Shown here: positions 10,201-16,759 of the stretch, one piece after another
How positions within the stretch are numbered: position 1 is the stretch's first letter
Layout: the number at the start of each line of letters is the position of its first letter
Program-made: the position numbers and the translations under genes
Assembly: GCA_030628905.1 (NCBI GenBank)
Contig: DAOVQB010000062.1
Span: 1 to 22,097 of the forward strand
DNA length: 22,097 nt
Reading direction: 5' to 3'
Origin: DAOVQB01 sp023128935
Lineage (GTDB): Bacteria; Eisenbacteria; RBG-16-71-46; CAIMUX01; WJJG01
The notes under the pieces: model-generated
Database searches by the model: none
The model's input: only the letters and a program-made list of their open reading frames with translations
What the model was told of the DNA's origin: nothing

Positions 10201-10748
10201 GCTCCACCTGGCTCCAGCGTGATGGCTCGCGCGGGTCCGACATTGAGTGATCGCATCGGTCGGCCGTCTAGGGCAACGGCATAGAGATGGTGGTCAGCGA
10301 GGAAGGCGCGGCCGCTGTCACTGGCGATCAGCACCTCCGCTGCATCGGCAGACCAACCGAGGGTGAGGATGGAGCTGCCCAGGTAGGTCAGTCTCTGCGC
10401 CTCCCCGCCGTTGGCGGCGACAACATAGGCCTCTGCCCCCCCCTCATCAAAGCCGGTGAATGCGATCCACTGCCCGTCAGGTGACAGGACCGGGCGGGTG
10501 ACGGCAGCGCTGCTGACCGTCAAGCGGCGTGCGACTCCGCCTTCAGTGCCAACGGTCCAGAGATCATCGTCGCTGCAGAAGATGATCTGGTCGCCGCAGA
10601 TCGTTGGGAAGCGGTAGTAGCCCTGAAGGAGGCCTTGGCTGTTGCCTGGCACTCTTCTACTGGTGATCTTATTTGCGGCAACCTTGCGGAGGCGTACGGC
10701 CCCCTTCACCGCGATGCGCCCTTTGTTCCTGCGCGTGCGTCGTGGCAT
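7227..10748 (-). CDS. Tricorn protease (S41-type serine peptidase with beta-propellers)
   Basis: 1173 residues, slightly longer than the archaeal tricorn. Tricorn is a large cytosolic peptidase that trims peptides released by upstream proteases; no signal peptide is seen here. The start follows AGGGAGGA with a 5-nt gap and gives a basic 40-residue tail before GYYRFPTICGDQIIF, where homologues usually begin. Two beta-propeller regions follow (about 43-330 and 330-700), with PD40-like repeats such as SPDGQWIAFTG and DPDGKYLYFLS. Next come the C1 helical domain (about 750-825), a PDZ domain (about 830-915) and the C2 catalytic domain (about 960-1130). Catalytic residues by family alignment are Ser816-His817 in ELGTSHAYE, nucleophile Ser1052 with Asp1053 in DEWAGSDGD, and Glu1110 in WGVENYGTDPDIEV. 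Lys/Arg-rich insertions at about 421-445 and 580-620 are low complexity and probably loops. Predicted active. Confidence 0.95.
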   Translation of the reverse strand: MPRRTRRNKGRIAVKGAVRLRKVAANKITSRRVPGNSQGLLQGYYRFPTICGDQIIFCSDDDLWTVGTEGGVARRLTVSSAAVTRPVLSPDGQWIAFTGFDEGGAEAYVVAANGGEAQRLTYLGSSILTLGWSADAAEVLIASDSGRAFLADHHLYAVALDGRPMRSLNVGPARAITLEPGGAGVAIARNGGDPARWKRYRGGTVGTIWVDLRGDGNFRQILKGLNGNFASPMWIGKRIYFISDHEGIGNLYSCRPRGSDIRRHTDHEEFYARFPSTDGRRIVYHAGADIHLFDAKTNETRPVPIEIRTPRSQRQRKFVSGAHGLEDYDPHPRGHSILATVRGRQAAMGLWEGPVTEFGTPWRGRHRLGRWLADGKRIVALTDEDGEEQIEVFTPDKGAEKIDVGCDLGRILTLVVAPHPSEPSKSEKKRRGAKKRPKSRKLPTPPDRIAITNQRQELFIVDLTRKKAQLIDKSSHDRIAGLSWSPDAHHLAYGFATGRRNIAIRLANADTGRTHQITSGDFMDFEPCFDPDGKYLYFLSLRTYNPVYDLIQFNLAFPRGVQPYLVTLRGDEPSPFLPRPRPLGGKKREKTHGANPWEIEEAADAIAAATPGPKKKEKGQKPTRIDFEGIGDRILAFPVPEGRYDRLHAIPGKVFVRSQPIEGSLGHHWVNADPPAKASIEVYDLSELKPGTFASAISDFRITADGKTLVYRAGHKLRAVLASTEPGKLPSGDETGRRSGWIDLARIRCSVSPADEWRQMVTEAWRLQRDQFWVPDLSKVDWIKIYKRYLPLVDRLSTRGELSDLLWEMQGELGTSHAYEFGGDYRSSPSYPVGKLGADLAYDETERVWRVAHIPQGDSWDSKQASPLAAPGLRIRSDTVIHAVNGREIGPDLSPMECLVHQADQEIWLTISDPQRPIKGARHGKTVRARSRTVTLKTLRSEYALRYRNWVEQNRSWVHDQSGGKVGYVHIPNMGPLGYSEFHRYFLAELDRPGLIIDVRHNGGGHVSQLLLDKLLRKRVGYDVSRYGQPEPYPTEAPYGPMVALTDEWAGSDGDIFSHCWKLYGLGPLIGKRTWGGVIGIYPRHRLVDGTITSQPEFSFWFKDVGWGVENYGTDPDIEVEFRPQDYAAQRDPQLERSLREAMKQIRKFHASMPDLKARPSRALPKLPPRERT

Positions 10749-10780
10749 GCATTCCTCCCTGCCCCGCAGTCCTCGCGCCC

Positions 10781-10810
10781 GGCATGTGTCTACATGCCCT
10801 CGCGGCGAGG
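10781..10810. other. Two adjacent hairpins upstream of the tricorn gene
   Basis: GGCATGT / ACATGCC (10781-10787 and 10792-10798) form a perfect 7-bp stem with a 4-nt loop. CCTCG / CGAGG (10798-10802 and 10806-10810) form a second stem with a 3-nt loop, sharing one base with the first. They lie 33-62 nt upstream of the tricorn start. No T-run follows on either strand, so a classic intrinsic terminator is not supported. A leader structure or the processed 3' end of the upstream gene is possible. Confidence 0.5.
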
Positions 10811-10839
10811 CTTGGTGAGGAATCTAGTTCAGGACACCC

Positions 10840-10922
10840 TCGAGTGACAAGTGCCTATGCTAGCGAGAAGGACGTCTACGCCAGCGAGATAGGCGTCTAC
10901 ACTAGCGAGAAAGACGTCTACA
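10840..10922. repeat. 21-bp tandem repeat directly after the stop codon of the nine-repeat Cys-rich gene
   Basis: Three clear units (10860-10880, 10881-10901, 10902-10922) each begin CTAGCGAG or CCAGCGAG and end GTCTACA or GTCTACG. A poorer unit precedes them (10840-10859). The array abuts the stop codon (CTA at 10923-10925 on the plus strand), and the gene end itself begins CTAGCG like a unit. The paralogous gene has the same CTAGCGGTAGAGAG ending at 12733 but no array. The rest of the 174-bp gap to tricorn holds the hairpins at 10781-10810. Confidence 0.85.
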
Positions 10923-12647
10923 CTAGCGGTAGAGAGCCTTAATCCTACCCCAGCTCGTCGCGGGCGTTGCTGTCGGGACGCAGGGGTTCGGATCACAGGT
11001 GGTCCATTCGGGAAACCAATCGCCACCGGCCTGTTCACAGACCCACTGCGTGGTGATCGAACAGTCGGGGCCGATGCAGCATACGCCAAGCACGGCGCAC
11101 GGATTCGGCTCGCAGCTGGTCAGATCCGGATGCCAGAGGCCTCCCATCGCGAGACAGTTGTCCTCAAGCTGGATCGAGCAGTCGCTGCCGACGCAGCAAA
11201 CTGCGAAGCAGGGATTCGGATCGCAGACCGTACCCTCGCCAAGCCACTCACCGCCACCCTGCTCACAGATAGACTGGCTGGTGAACGAGCAGTTGCCGCC
11301 CACGCAGCACGCGCCATAAGCGGGGCAGGGGTTCGGATCGCAGCTGGTTAGATCCGGATGCCAGGTACCTCCCATCGCGGAGCAGATATTCTCAAGCTGG
11401 ATCGAGCAGTCGCCGGCGACGCAGCAAACTGCGGGGCAGGGATTCGGATCGCAGACCGTACCCTCGCCAAGCCACTCACCGCCACCCTGTTCACAGCCAG
11501 CCTGGCCCATGACCCAGCAGTTGCCGTCCATGCAGCATGCGCCAAGAGCGATGCAGGGGTTCGGATCGCAGCTGGTCAGATCCGGATGCCAGGTGCCTCC
11601 CATCGCAAGGCAGTCACCCTCAAGCTGGATCGAGCAGTTGCTGTCAATGCAGCAAACCGCGGGGCAGGGGTTCGGATCGCAGCTGGTCAGATCCGGATAC
11701 CAGTCACCACCCGCGGCCGAACACTCATCCTCGAGTGTGATCGAGCAGAAGCCAGCCTCACAACACACCGCGGGGCAAGGGTTCGGGTTGCAGGTCGTAC
11801 CCTCGCCAATCCACTCACCGCCAGTCTGCTCACAAGTCGACTGGTTGGTGATCGAGCAGTTGCCGCCGACGCAGCAAGCGCCGTAGATGATGCACGGATT
11901 GGGCTCACAGGAAGTCAAATCCTCGTACCAAACACCACCGGCGTCCATGCATAGCTCGAATGTGATGATTTGGCATTCCTCGCCGATACAGCACACGCGC
12001 TCGGGGTGGGTGGGCCAGACGTGGATTCCATCCATGTCGACACCCATGCCACCGAGGTGGGCATCGTACTTCATAGGCACGGGGAGGCAGTTGCCCAAGC
12101 CACCGAAGGGCACGGCTATCGACGGATCCGGAATCAGCGCCATGACGCCCGGATCACCATAACCGTATGCATAGCCGCCGAAGAAATAGACAGGTACAAA
12201 GTTGCCTGTCCAGGGTTGGCCCGTGACAACAAAAGCGGTTCCTTCCATTGGGCCGGGCCATCCGGCCGAGGGGATCTCAAGGCCACCCATCGGCGGGAAG
12301 CAGGGACCGGAGAAGAAGAACTCAAAGATGCCGGAGTAACCCGTCTCGAATTCATCGAAACCGAACTGGGCACCGCACCACTCTTTGTCGTCCTCCGGGA
12401 ACGCGGCAAGAATGAACCAGTTGGCCAGCTGTAAGGTGCCACCGGTATCAATGCGGGTGATCAGTTCTTCTGGGCTCGTAATCGCGTACATGAAGTAGTC
12501 CTGGCATAAGGTGCCGGGATCCTCACTGTACTGAAGCTCCGGTACATAGTGTGTGATCAGCGCACATCCGCTCAAGTCATCTGGGGTGGCGCTCGCCCCT
12601 GCGACGACCAATCCCAGCAGCGCCAAAGCAAAAGGTGCTCTCCTCAT
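10923..12647 (-). CDS. Secreted Cys-rich repeat protein, nine repeats
   Basis: 574 residues from ATG 12647, which follows GGAGG with an 8-nt gap and gives a textbook signal peptide (MRRAPFALALLGLVVAGASA, then TPDD). The frame stays open upstream to 12956, but that part overlaps the neighbouring gene and has no such signals. Residues 21-215 are an N-terminal domain of unknown function with several Cys and aromatic Gly-rich segments (YFFGGYAYGYGDPG, FGGLGNCLPVP). Residues 217-557 are nine modules of about 37-40 residues, each with six Cys: CC-x4-C, seven residues, C, then GG-x-W, ending T-x-C-x-PNPC. The protein ends TSWGRIKALYR. Paired cysteines in an exported protein suggest disulfide-stabilised repeats. 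The function is not known to me; it may be a surface or matrix protein. The paralogue lies 85 bp upstream. Confidence 0.88.
   Translation of the reverse strand: MRRAPFALALLGLVVAGASATPDDLSGCALITHYVPELQYSEDPGTLCQDYFMYAITSPEELITRIDTGGTLQLANWFILAAFPEDDKEWCGAQFGFDEFETGYSGIFEFFFSGPCFPPMGGLEIPSAGWPGPMEGTAFVVTGQPWTGNFVPVYFFGGYAYGYGDPGVMALIPDPSIAVPFGGLGNCLPVPMKYDAHLGGMGVDMDGIHVWPTHPERVCCIGEECQIITFELCMDAGGVWYEDLTSCEPNPCIIYGACCVGGNCSITNQSTCEQTGGEWIGEGTTCNPNPCPAVCCEAGFCSITLEDECSAAGGDWYPDLTSCDPNPCPAVCCIDSNCSIQLEGDCLAMGGTWHPDLTSCDPNPCIALGACCMDGNCWVMGQAGCEQGGGEWLGEGTVCDPNPCPAVCCVAGDCSIQLENICSAMGGTWHPDLTSCDPNPCPAYGACCVGGNCSFTSQSICEQGGGEWLGEGTVCDPNPCFAVCCVGSDCSIQLEDNCLAMGGLWHPDLTSCEPNPCAVLGVCCIGPDCSITTQWVCEQAGGDWFPEWTTCDPNPCVPTATPATSWGRIKALYR
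10975..11999 (-). repeat. Coding tandem array of Cys modules with 228-bp higher-order period
   Basis: Nine modules alternate between two types. Type A reads GACCVGGNC...GGEWLGEGT; type B reads AVCC...CSIQLE...GGTWHPDLTSC. At DNA level, near-identical B-type segments recur exactly 228 bp apart at 11113, 11341 and 11569, and A-type segments at 11223 and 11451. This indicates recent duplication of an A+B pair (76 codons). A further B copy at 11680 is offset by only 111 bp, so one B-B junction breaks the alternation. Confidence 0.9.
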
Positions 12648-12665
12648 TGGATTGCCCTCCTTTGT

Positions 12666-12710
12666 AATGCATCCCATAGCAATGCATCCCATAGGAATGC
12701 GTCCGATAAC
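12666..12710. repeat. 15-bp tandem repeat in the leader of the nine-repeat gene
   Basis: Three units at 12666-12680, 12681-12695 and 12696-12710, each like AATGCATCCCATAG plus one base; the third is diverged. They occupy about half of the 85-bp gap between the two Cys-rich genes, 19-63 bp upstream of the start codon at 12647. They could affect translation or be a slippage product. Confidence 0.8.
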
Positions 12711-12732
12711 CACATGAATCCAGCAAACTGCC

Positions 12733-13782
12733 CTAGCGGTAGAGAGCTTTAATCGTACCCCAGCTCGTGGAACCGGCTGGAGTCGGGCAGGGGTTCGGGG
12801 TGCAGGTAGTCCAATCGGGATACCAGTCCCAACCGGACTGCAGGCACTCTTGCTCAAGCATGATGTGGCAGGCACACCCCTCGCAGCACACCGCCGGACA
12901 GGGGTTCGGCTCGCAGACGGTGCCCTCGCCAAGCCACTCACCGCCACCCTGCTCACAAACCGACTGGGTGGTGATCACGCAATTGCCACCGACGCAGCAA
13001 GCGCCGAGGATGAGGCATGGATTGGGCGGTCCGCAGTCAGGCGGACCCGCCATCCAGACACCACCTTGGTCCTCGCAGTCCCATTGTGTGAACATATTGA
13101 CGCAGTCCTCGCCGAAGCAGCATACGCCCGGCTGCGGGACATAGACGGGCTCGACGTAGGTCCCGGGCATATCGACGCCCATGCCACCGAGCATGGCATC
13201 GTACATGCCCGGCACGGGTAGGCAATTGCCCAAACCACCGAAGGGATTGACCACCGTTGGATCCGGAATTAGCTGCATGATGCCCGGGTCACCATAGCCA
13301 TACGCATAGCCGCCGAAGTAGTACAGAGGAACATAGTTGCCCGTCCATGGATCACCGGTGACGACCAGAGCGGTTCCTTCCAATGGTTGAGGCCAGCACG
13401 CCGACGGGATCTCGAATCCCCCCGTCGGAGGGAAGCAGGGACCCCAGAAGGAGAATGTGAAGATGCCGTCATGGCCCATCTCGAATTCATCGAAACCGAA
13501 CTGGGCACTACACCATTCCTTGTCGTCCTCAACGAACGCAACGAGGATGAACCAGTTGGCTATCGCAGCGAAGCCACCGGTATAGATGCTGTTGATCTGC
13601 TCCTCTGCGCTCGAAATCGCGTACGTGGAATAATCCTGGCACAAGGTGCCAGGATTCTCGGTGTACTGGAGCTCCGGTACGTTGTGAGTGATAAATGCGC
13701 ATCCGGCCAACCAGTCCGGGGTGGCGCTCGCTCCGCCGACGACAAGCCCGAGCAGCGCCAGAGCAAAGGGCATTGTTTTCAT
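12733..13782 (-). CDS. Secreted Cys-rich repeat protein, three repeats
   Basis: 349 residues from ATG 13782, preceded by AAGGAGGT with an 8-nt gap. It opens with a signal peptide (MKTMPFALALLGLVVGGASA, then TPDW). A longer frame reaches 13848 but lacks a ribosome site. It is a paralogue of the nine-repeat protein: the first 205 residues align without gaps and look roughly two-thirds identical by eye, including the NWFIL and EDDKEWC segments, the YGYGDPG stretch and FGGLGNCLPVP. Only three Cys modules follow (about 219-335). The last carries CCEGCACHIM, an unusual Cys arrangement, and GW where GG is usual. It ends TSWGTIKALYR, matching the paralogue. It is exported; its function is unknown to me. 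It lies 534 bp downstream of thiC, so it probably has its own promoter. Confidence 0.88.
   Translation of the reverse strand: MKTMPFALALLGLVVGGASATPDWLAGCAFITHNVPELQYTENPGTLCQDYSTYAISSAEEQINSIYTGGFAAIANWFILVAFVEDDKEWCSAQFGFDEFEMGHDGIFTFSFWGPCFPPTGGFEIPSACWPQPLEGTALVVTGDPWTGNYVPLYYFGGYAYGYGDPGIMQLIPDPTVVNPFGGLGNCLPVPGMYDAMLGGMGVDMPGTYVEPVYVPQPGVCCFGEDCVNMFTQWDCEDQGGVWMAGPPDCGPPNPCLILGACCVGGNCVITTQSVCEQGGGEWLGEGTVCEPNPCPAVCCEGCACHIMLEQECLQSGWDWYPDWTTCTPNPCPTPAGSTSWGTIKALYR
12778..13128 (-). repeat. Three tandem Cys modules in the shorter paralogue
   Basis: The modules are a diverged first unit (CCFGEDCVNMF...PPNPC), an A-type unit almost identical to those of the paralogue (GACCVGGNC...GGEWLGEGTVC), and a B-like unit. 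Together they represent the unexpanded form of the nine-module array next door. Confidence 0.85.
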
Positions 13783-14012
13783 TTGGTCCACCTCCTTGAA
13801 ATGCACGTCACGACCGCCGGTGCAAAGAAACTCCGGGAAATAGCCCATGTCCTTGCCGAGGCCTTTCCCTCTCTCGTCTCGGAAGCCTTCCCCTCTCCTA
13901 CCAAGGGGACCGAATGAGCTGAAGGGACCGCACTTGGCGCCATTGCCCTTCCTGACTCCCCCTTCACGCGGTGCCCCAGGAAGTGGGAGGCCTTGCGTGT
14001 GCTGATGGCATC

Positions 14013-14136
14013 AGCTCTGAAGTATAACGAATAAGGGTTCTATCCATTGAGCGCCCGCACGATGGATAGCTGGAGTATGTCACGAGGGTTCTATCCATTG
14101 AGCGTCCGCACTATGGATAGTTGAAGTATATCACGA
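14013..14136. repeat. 51-bp direct repeats each carrying a hairpin
   Basis: Two full units (14035-14085, 14086-14136) differ at only a few positions, and a partial unit precedes them (14013-14034). Each full unit contains CTATCCAT and ATGGATAG, an 8-bp perfect inverted repeat with a 14-nt loop (14040-14069 and 14091-14120). The layout resembles a small palindromic intergenic element. No T-run follows either stem. Confidence 0.85.
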
Positions 14137-14238
14137 ATGTGGCCGCCTGATAATGCAAACAGCCAACTACCGGGACGGTCTCCAAGCGGCCCAATGGCTG
14201 GCAACGCTTGGCGTGGCCGCTGGTTGGATGGCGAGTTG

Positions 14239-14279
14239 TACGGCACCTGGAGCTAGGGGCGTGCGCCCTAACTGCCGTA
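14239..14279. terminator. Imperfect stem-loop just downstream of thiC
   Basis: TACGGCA (14239-14245) pairs with TGCCGTA (14273-14279), and inside it TAGGGGCG (14254-14261) pairs with CGCCCTA (14264-14270) with one bulge. It begins 38 nt after the thiC stop on the minus strand. No U-tract follows, so it may be a Rho-type end or a 3'-protecting structure rather than an intrinsic terminator. Confidence 0.4.
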
Positions 14280-14316
14280 TTGCCCCCTCCCCTTTACCAA
14301 CCGCGCTGGCTCCCTT

Positions 14317-15696
14317 TCAATCACCTGTCGGACTGGGCTGTGGGGTGACGGCTTTGGATTCTGTGGCCTCTGAGGTGTCTTCTGTAGATTCCGGCTTCGG
14401 TTCTGTTTCCTGGAAGACTTCCTTGGAGCGCCTTACCGCGCACCAGTCCTTGCCACACATGCTGCAGAAGTCATCATCCGGGCTGGAAGCCTTGCGGATC
14501 TCGCGAGCGCGCTCCGAGTCCATTGCAATCTTTAGCTGTGTCCGCCAATCGAATCTGGTCCGCGCCCGGCTCATGCGATCGTCCCAGTCCCGAGCGCCCG
14601 GAAGGCCCCGTGCGACGTCGCCTGCATGGGCCGCGATCCGATGGGCGATCACCCCCTCGCGTACATCGACAGGGCCTGGCAGGGCGAGGTGCTCGGCGGG
14701 CGTAACATAACAAAGGAAGGACGCACCATAGGTTGCCGCAGCGGTGGCGCCGATAGCACTGGTGATGTGATCATATCCAGGAGCGACATCGGTGACGATC
14801 GGACCCAGGACGTAGAAGGGTGCGCCATCGCAGAGTTGTGCTTCCAAACGCATGTTCTCTTCGATCTGATCAAAGGGGATGTGGCCGGGGCCCTCGACTA
14901 TGACTTGGCAGCCCTGCTCCCGAGCTTTGAGGACCAGCTCACCGAGAACGTGCAGCTCAGCGAGCTGCGCCTTGTCGGTTGCGTCGGCAAGACAACCGGG
15001 ACGCAAGCCGTCGCCCAGGCTGAAGGCCACATCAAACTCGCGCATGATGGCGCACAGGTCATCGAAGATCTCGTACATCGGGTTCTGTCTGTTGTGATGC
15101 GTCATCCACTTGGCCAGCAGGCTCCCGCCACGCGAGACAATCCCACCCAAGCGTGCCTCAGCCAGCGGAAGGTGTTCGCGCAAGAGGCCGGCGTGGATGG
15201 TAAAGAAGTCCACGCCCTGCCGGGCCTGCTTCTCAATCGTTGCCAGCATATCCTCACAAGTAAGCTCTTCCACCGGCTTGTGCTGAGTCATCTCGTAGAT
15301 CGGTACCGTGCCGAGCGGCACGGGGGCATTAGCAATCAGGTAGGTGCGGATCTCATCGAGCGACCCTCCGGTCGAGAGGTCCATGACGGCGTCGGCGCCA
15401 TAACGGATCGAGAGGTTCATCTTGATGAGCTCTTCATCCTTGCAGGAAGCGTCGGGCGAGGTGCCGAGGTTGGCGTTGACCTTGGTTCTCAGCAGCCTGC
15501 CAATGCCGATCGGGTCGAGCTTGCCGCCATCGCTCCCGCCGTACTGGGCAGCCAGGTGATGCACATTGGAGGGGATGACCAGGTGGCCTGCGGCGAGGGC
15601 CTTGCGAACCTCCTCGGGCTCGCGCCCTTCTTTCTCGGCCACGCGCCGGATCGCGGGCGTGATCATGCCGGTGCGGGCGGCTTCTATCTGGGTCAT
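14317..15696 (-). CDS. thiC: Phosphomethylpyrimidine synthase ThiC (short form)
   Basis: ThiC is a radical-SAM enzyme that rearranges aminoimidazole ribotide into HMP phosphate for thiamine synthesis in the cytosol. From ATG 15696 it has 459 residues, beginning MTQIEAARTGMITPAI as in the short clade. The frame extends to 15837, but those 47 residues do not resemble ThiC. The start has AAGGA with a 10-nt gap. Family segments are plain: NANLGTSPD, GADAVMDLSTGG, PVPLGTVPIYE, FFTIHAGLL, SRGGSLLAKWM, FSLGDGLRPG, VEGPGHIPFDQI, FYVLGPIVTDVAPGYDHI and FLCYVTPAEHL. The cluster-binding motif CSMCGKDWC gives Cys411, Cys414 and Cys419. After it comes an unusual tail of about 35 residues rich in Glu, Ser, Thr and Pro. 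No other thiamine gene is nearby and no TPP riboswitch was found upstream. Confidence 0.97.
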   Translation of the reverse strand: MTQIEAARTGMITPAIRRVAEKEGREPEEVRKALAAGHLVIPSNVHHLAAQYGGSDGGKLDPIGIGRLLRTKVNANLGTSPDASCKDEELIKMNLSIRYGADAVMDLSTGGSLDEIRTYLIANAPVPLGTVPIYEMTQHKPVEELTCEDMLATIEKQARQGVDFFTIHAGLLREHLPLAEARLGGIVSRGGSLLAKWMTHHNRQNPMYEIFDDLCAIMREFDVAFSLGDGLRPGCLADATDKAQLAELHVLGELVLKAREQGCQVIVEGPGHIPFDQIEENMRLEAQLCDGAPFYVLGPIVTDVAPGYDHITSAIGATAAATYGASFLCYVTPAEHLALPGPVDVREGVIAHRIAAHAGDVARGLPGARDWDDRMSRARTRFDWRTQLKIAMDSERAREIRKASSPDDDFCSMCGKDWCAVRRSKEVFQETEPKPESTEDTSEATESKAVTPQPSPTGD

Positions 15697-16132
15697 GGTG
15701 CGTGTCCTTCTTAATGAGTCATGCCATGGGTTCCTGACGAATTCGCCCTGAGTTCCATAGCAGATCCGCCTTTTCGCGCCAAGAGGCAGTTCGCGGGAGC
15801 CGAATCGCTCCGGTCCCGGGACCGCGCCCGAGATCACTCAATCTGCACTATCTTCCTAGCTTACTGCCCGATGACGCCATCGGCTACCAAAAGAACGCTC
15901 CTGGGCCGAAAGATAGGCGCGGCGTGTGCTCGGCTGGGGCGCAACCTGCGCCTCGCGTGCAGTTCGGGCTAGGAGCGAGCTGGTCCGCGCATCCATCAGG
16001 TGTGGCCAGATCGTAGTGCTGAGCCGGCGCCCATAAGGGTGGGCCGGTTTGCGCTAAGGAAGGGGAGTGCGTGGTCGATTCCGATATTGATATTCGCTGA
16101 TTCGTATTGCGGACCACGAAGGAGGAGGAATC
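15697..16132. other. Divergent intergenic region between thiC and the DUF5684 gene
   Basis: The 436 bp must hold the promoters of both flanking genes. I see no THI-box core (no CTGAGA segment with its partner) and no supported ORF. A GC-rich hairpin of CCGGC / GCCGG with inner CCC / GGG lies at about 16024-16047. An AT-richer stretch at 16077-16110 is the likeliest place for the plus-strand promoter. Confidence 0.5.
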
Positions 16133-16543
16133 ATGGAAGGTGAATTTGCTGGCAGTGAAGCCGCCGCGGGCGCTCTTTCGACAATCCCGATGCTTATCGC
16201 TGTGGCGCTGTACTTGGTCTCCGCATTCGCGTTTATGAAAATCGCCGAGAAGACTGGAACGGAGAACGGATGGTTTGCCTTCATTCCAGTTCTCAATGTC
16301 ATTCTCGCGCTGCAGGTGGCCCAAAGGCCCACCTGGTGGCTGATTCTTATGTTCATACCGCTCGTGAATGTCATTACCGGGGTCATTATTATGATGAAGG
16401 TGGCTGCTCGGTGTGGCCGGCCCGAGTGGTGGGGGGTCGTTATTGGGCTTGTTCCGTTCGTGAATATCGCCCTGCTGTATGCGCTGGCCTATGGTCAGGG
16501 TGCGGAGACAGCTCCATCCAAGGTGAAGATCCCGGCCGCATAG
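16133..16543 (+). CDS. Small four-helix membrane protein, DUF5684-like
   Basis: 136 residues with a strong ribosome site (GGAGGAGG, 4-nt gap). Four hydrophobic segments lie at about 15-36, 45-63, 68-91 and 99-120. The last three share a W/F-x-IP-x-x-N pattern: GWFAFIPVLNVI, WWLILMFIPLVNVI and WWGVVIGLVPFVNI. The phrase MKIAEKTGTENGWFAFIPVLN is characteristic of the DUF5684 family of inner-membrane proteins, whose function is not established. The C-terminus is short and hydrophilic. It appears to be a single-gene transcript: thiC is divergent upstream, and 506 bp of repeat-bearing DNA separates it from the next gene. Confidence 0.85.
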   Translation: MEGEFAGSEAAAGALSTIPMLIAVALYLVSAFAFMKIAEKTGTENGWFAFIPVLNVILALQVAQRPTWWLILMFIPLVNVITGVIIMMKVAARCGRPEWWGVVIGLVPFVNIALLYALAYGQGAETAPSKVKIPAA

Positions 16544-16640
16544 GGGGTTGTGTCAACGTTAAGCGATGGTGGAAGTTGCGGCCGAGGGGCCGTCGCGTCA
16601 TCCGTACTGCCGGGCAGCCCTCTTCCTGACGTGCGATCTG

Positions 16641-16751
16641 CCAGTCCACTGCGGTGACCCAGCCAGCTCACTGCGGTGACCCAGCCAGCTCACTGCGGTG
16701 ACCTGGTCAGCCCGCAGCAATGTGACCCAGCTCGTCCGCAACGGTGACCGG
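16641..16751. repeat. Degenerate 22-bp tandem repeat, five units
   Basis: Units lie at 16641-16662, 16663-16684, 16685-16706, 16707-16730 and 16731-16751, built on CTCACTGCGGTGACCCAG. The first three are nearly identical; the last two are diverged and of slightly different length. The inner CACTGCGGTG is a short imperfect palindrome in each unit. There are no spacers, so this is not a CRISPR array. Confidence 0.85.
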
Positions 16752-16759
16752 TAGGAAGT

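Larger units (their letters stand above)
13783..14316. other. Noncoding gap between thiC and the Cys-rich genes
   Basis: The 534 bp hold no supported gene. Contents seen: two similar pyrimidine-rich segments at about 13858-13905; a 15-nt palindrome GCTGATGGCATCAGC at 14001-14015, which may be an operator; the 51-bp repeats at 14013-14136; and a long imperfect stem at 14239-14279. No clear promoter hexamers were found for the gene starting at 13782. Confidence 0.6.

Noticed and set aside
9321..10250. 309-codon plus-strand frame
   Set aside because: It is antisense to the tricorn propeller region and has no independent support.
11358..11954. 198-codon plus-strand frame with internal repeats
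   Set aside because: Its repeats are the mirror image of the Cys-module array on the minus strand; no ribosome site or known domain.
12648..12956. N-terminal extension of the nine-repeat protein
   Set aside because: It would overlap the upstream gene, and its sequence is a frame-shifted shadow of that gene's Cys modules; the start at 12647 has a ribosome site and signal peptide.
14626..15714. 362-codon plus-strand frame
   Set aside because: It is antisense to thiC, whose protein is unmistakable; the long mirror frame is a by-product of GC-rich codon use.
15697..15837. 47-residue N-terminal extension of ThiC
   Set aside because: It does not resemble ThiC; the start at 15696 gives the standard short-form N-terminus.
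15697..15900. TPP riboswitch upstream of thiC
   Set aside because: I looked for the THI-box core on the minus strand and found no CTGAGA segment with its downstream partner.
16641..16751. CRISPR array
   Set aside because: The 22-bp units are directly adjacent, with no unique spacers and no cas genes nearby.
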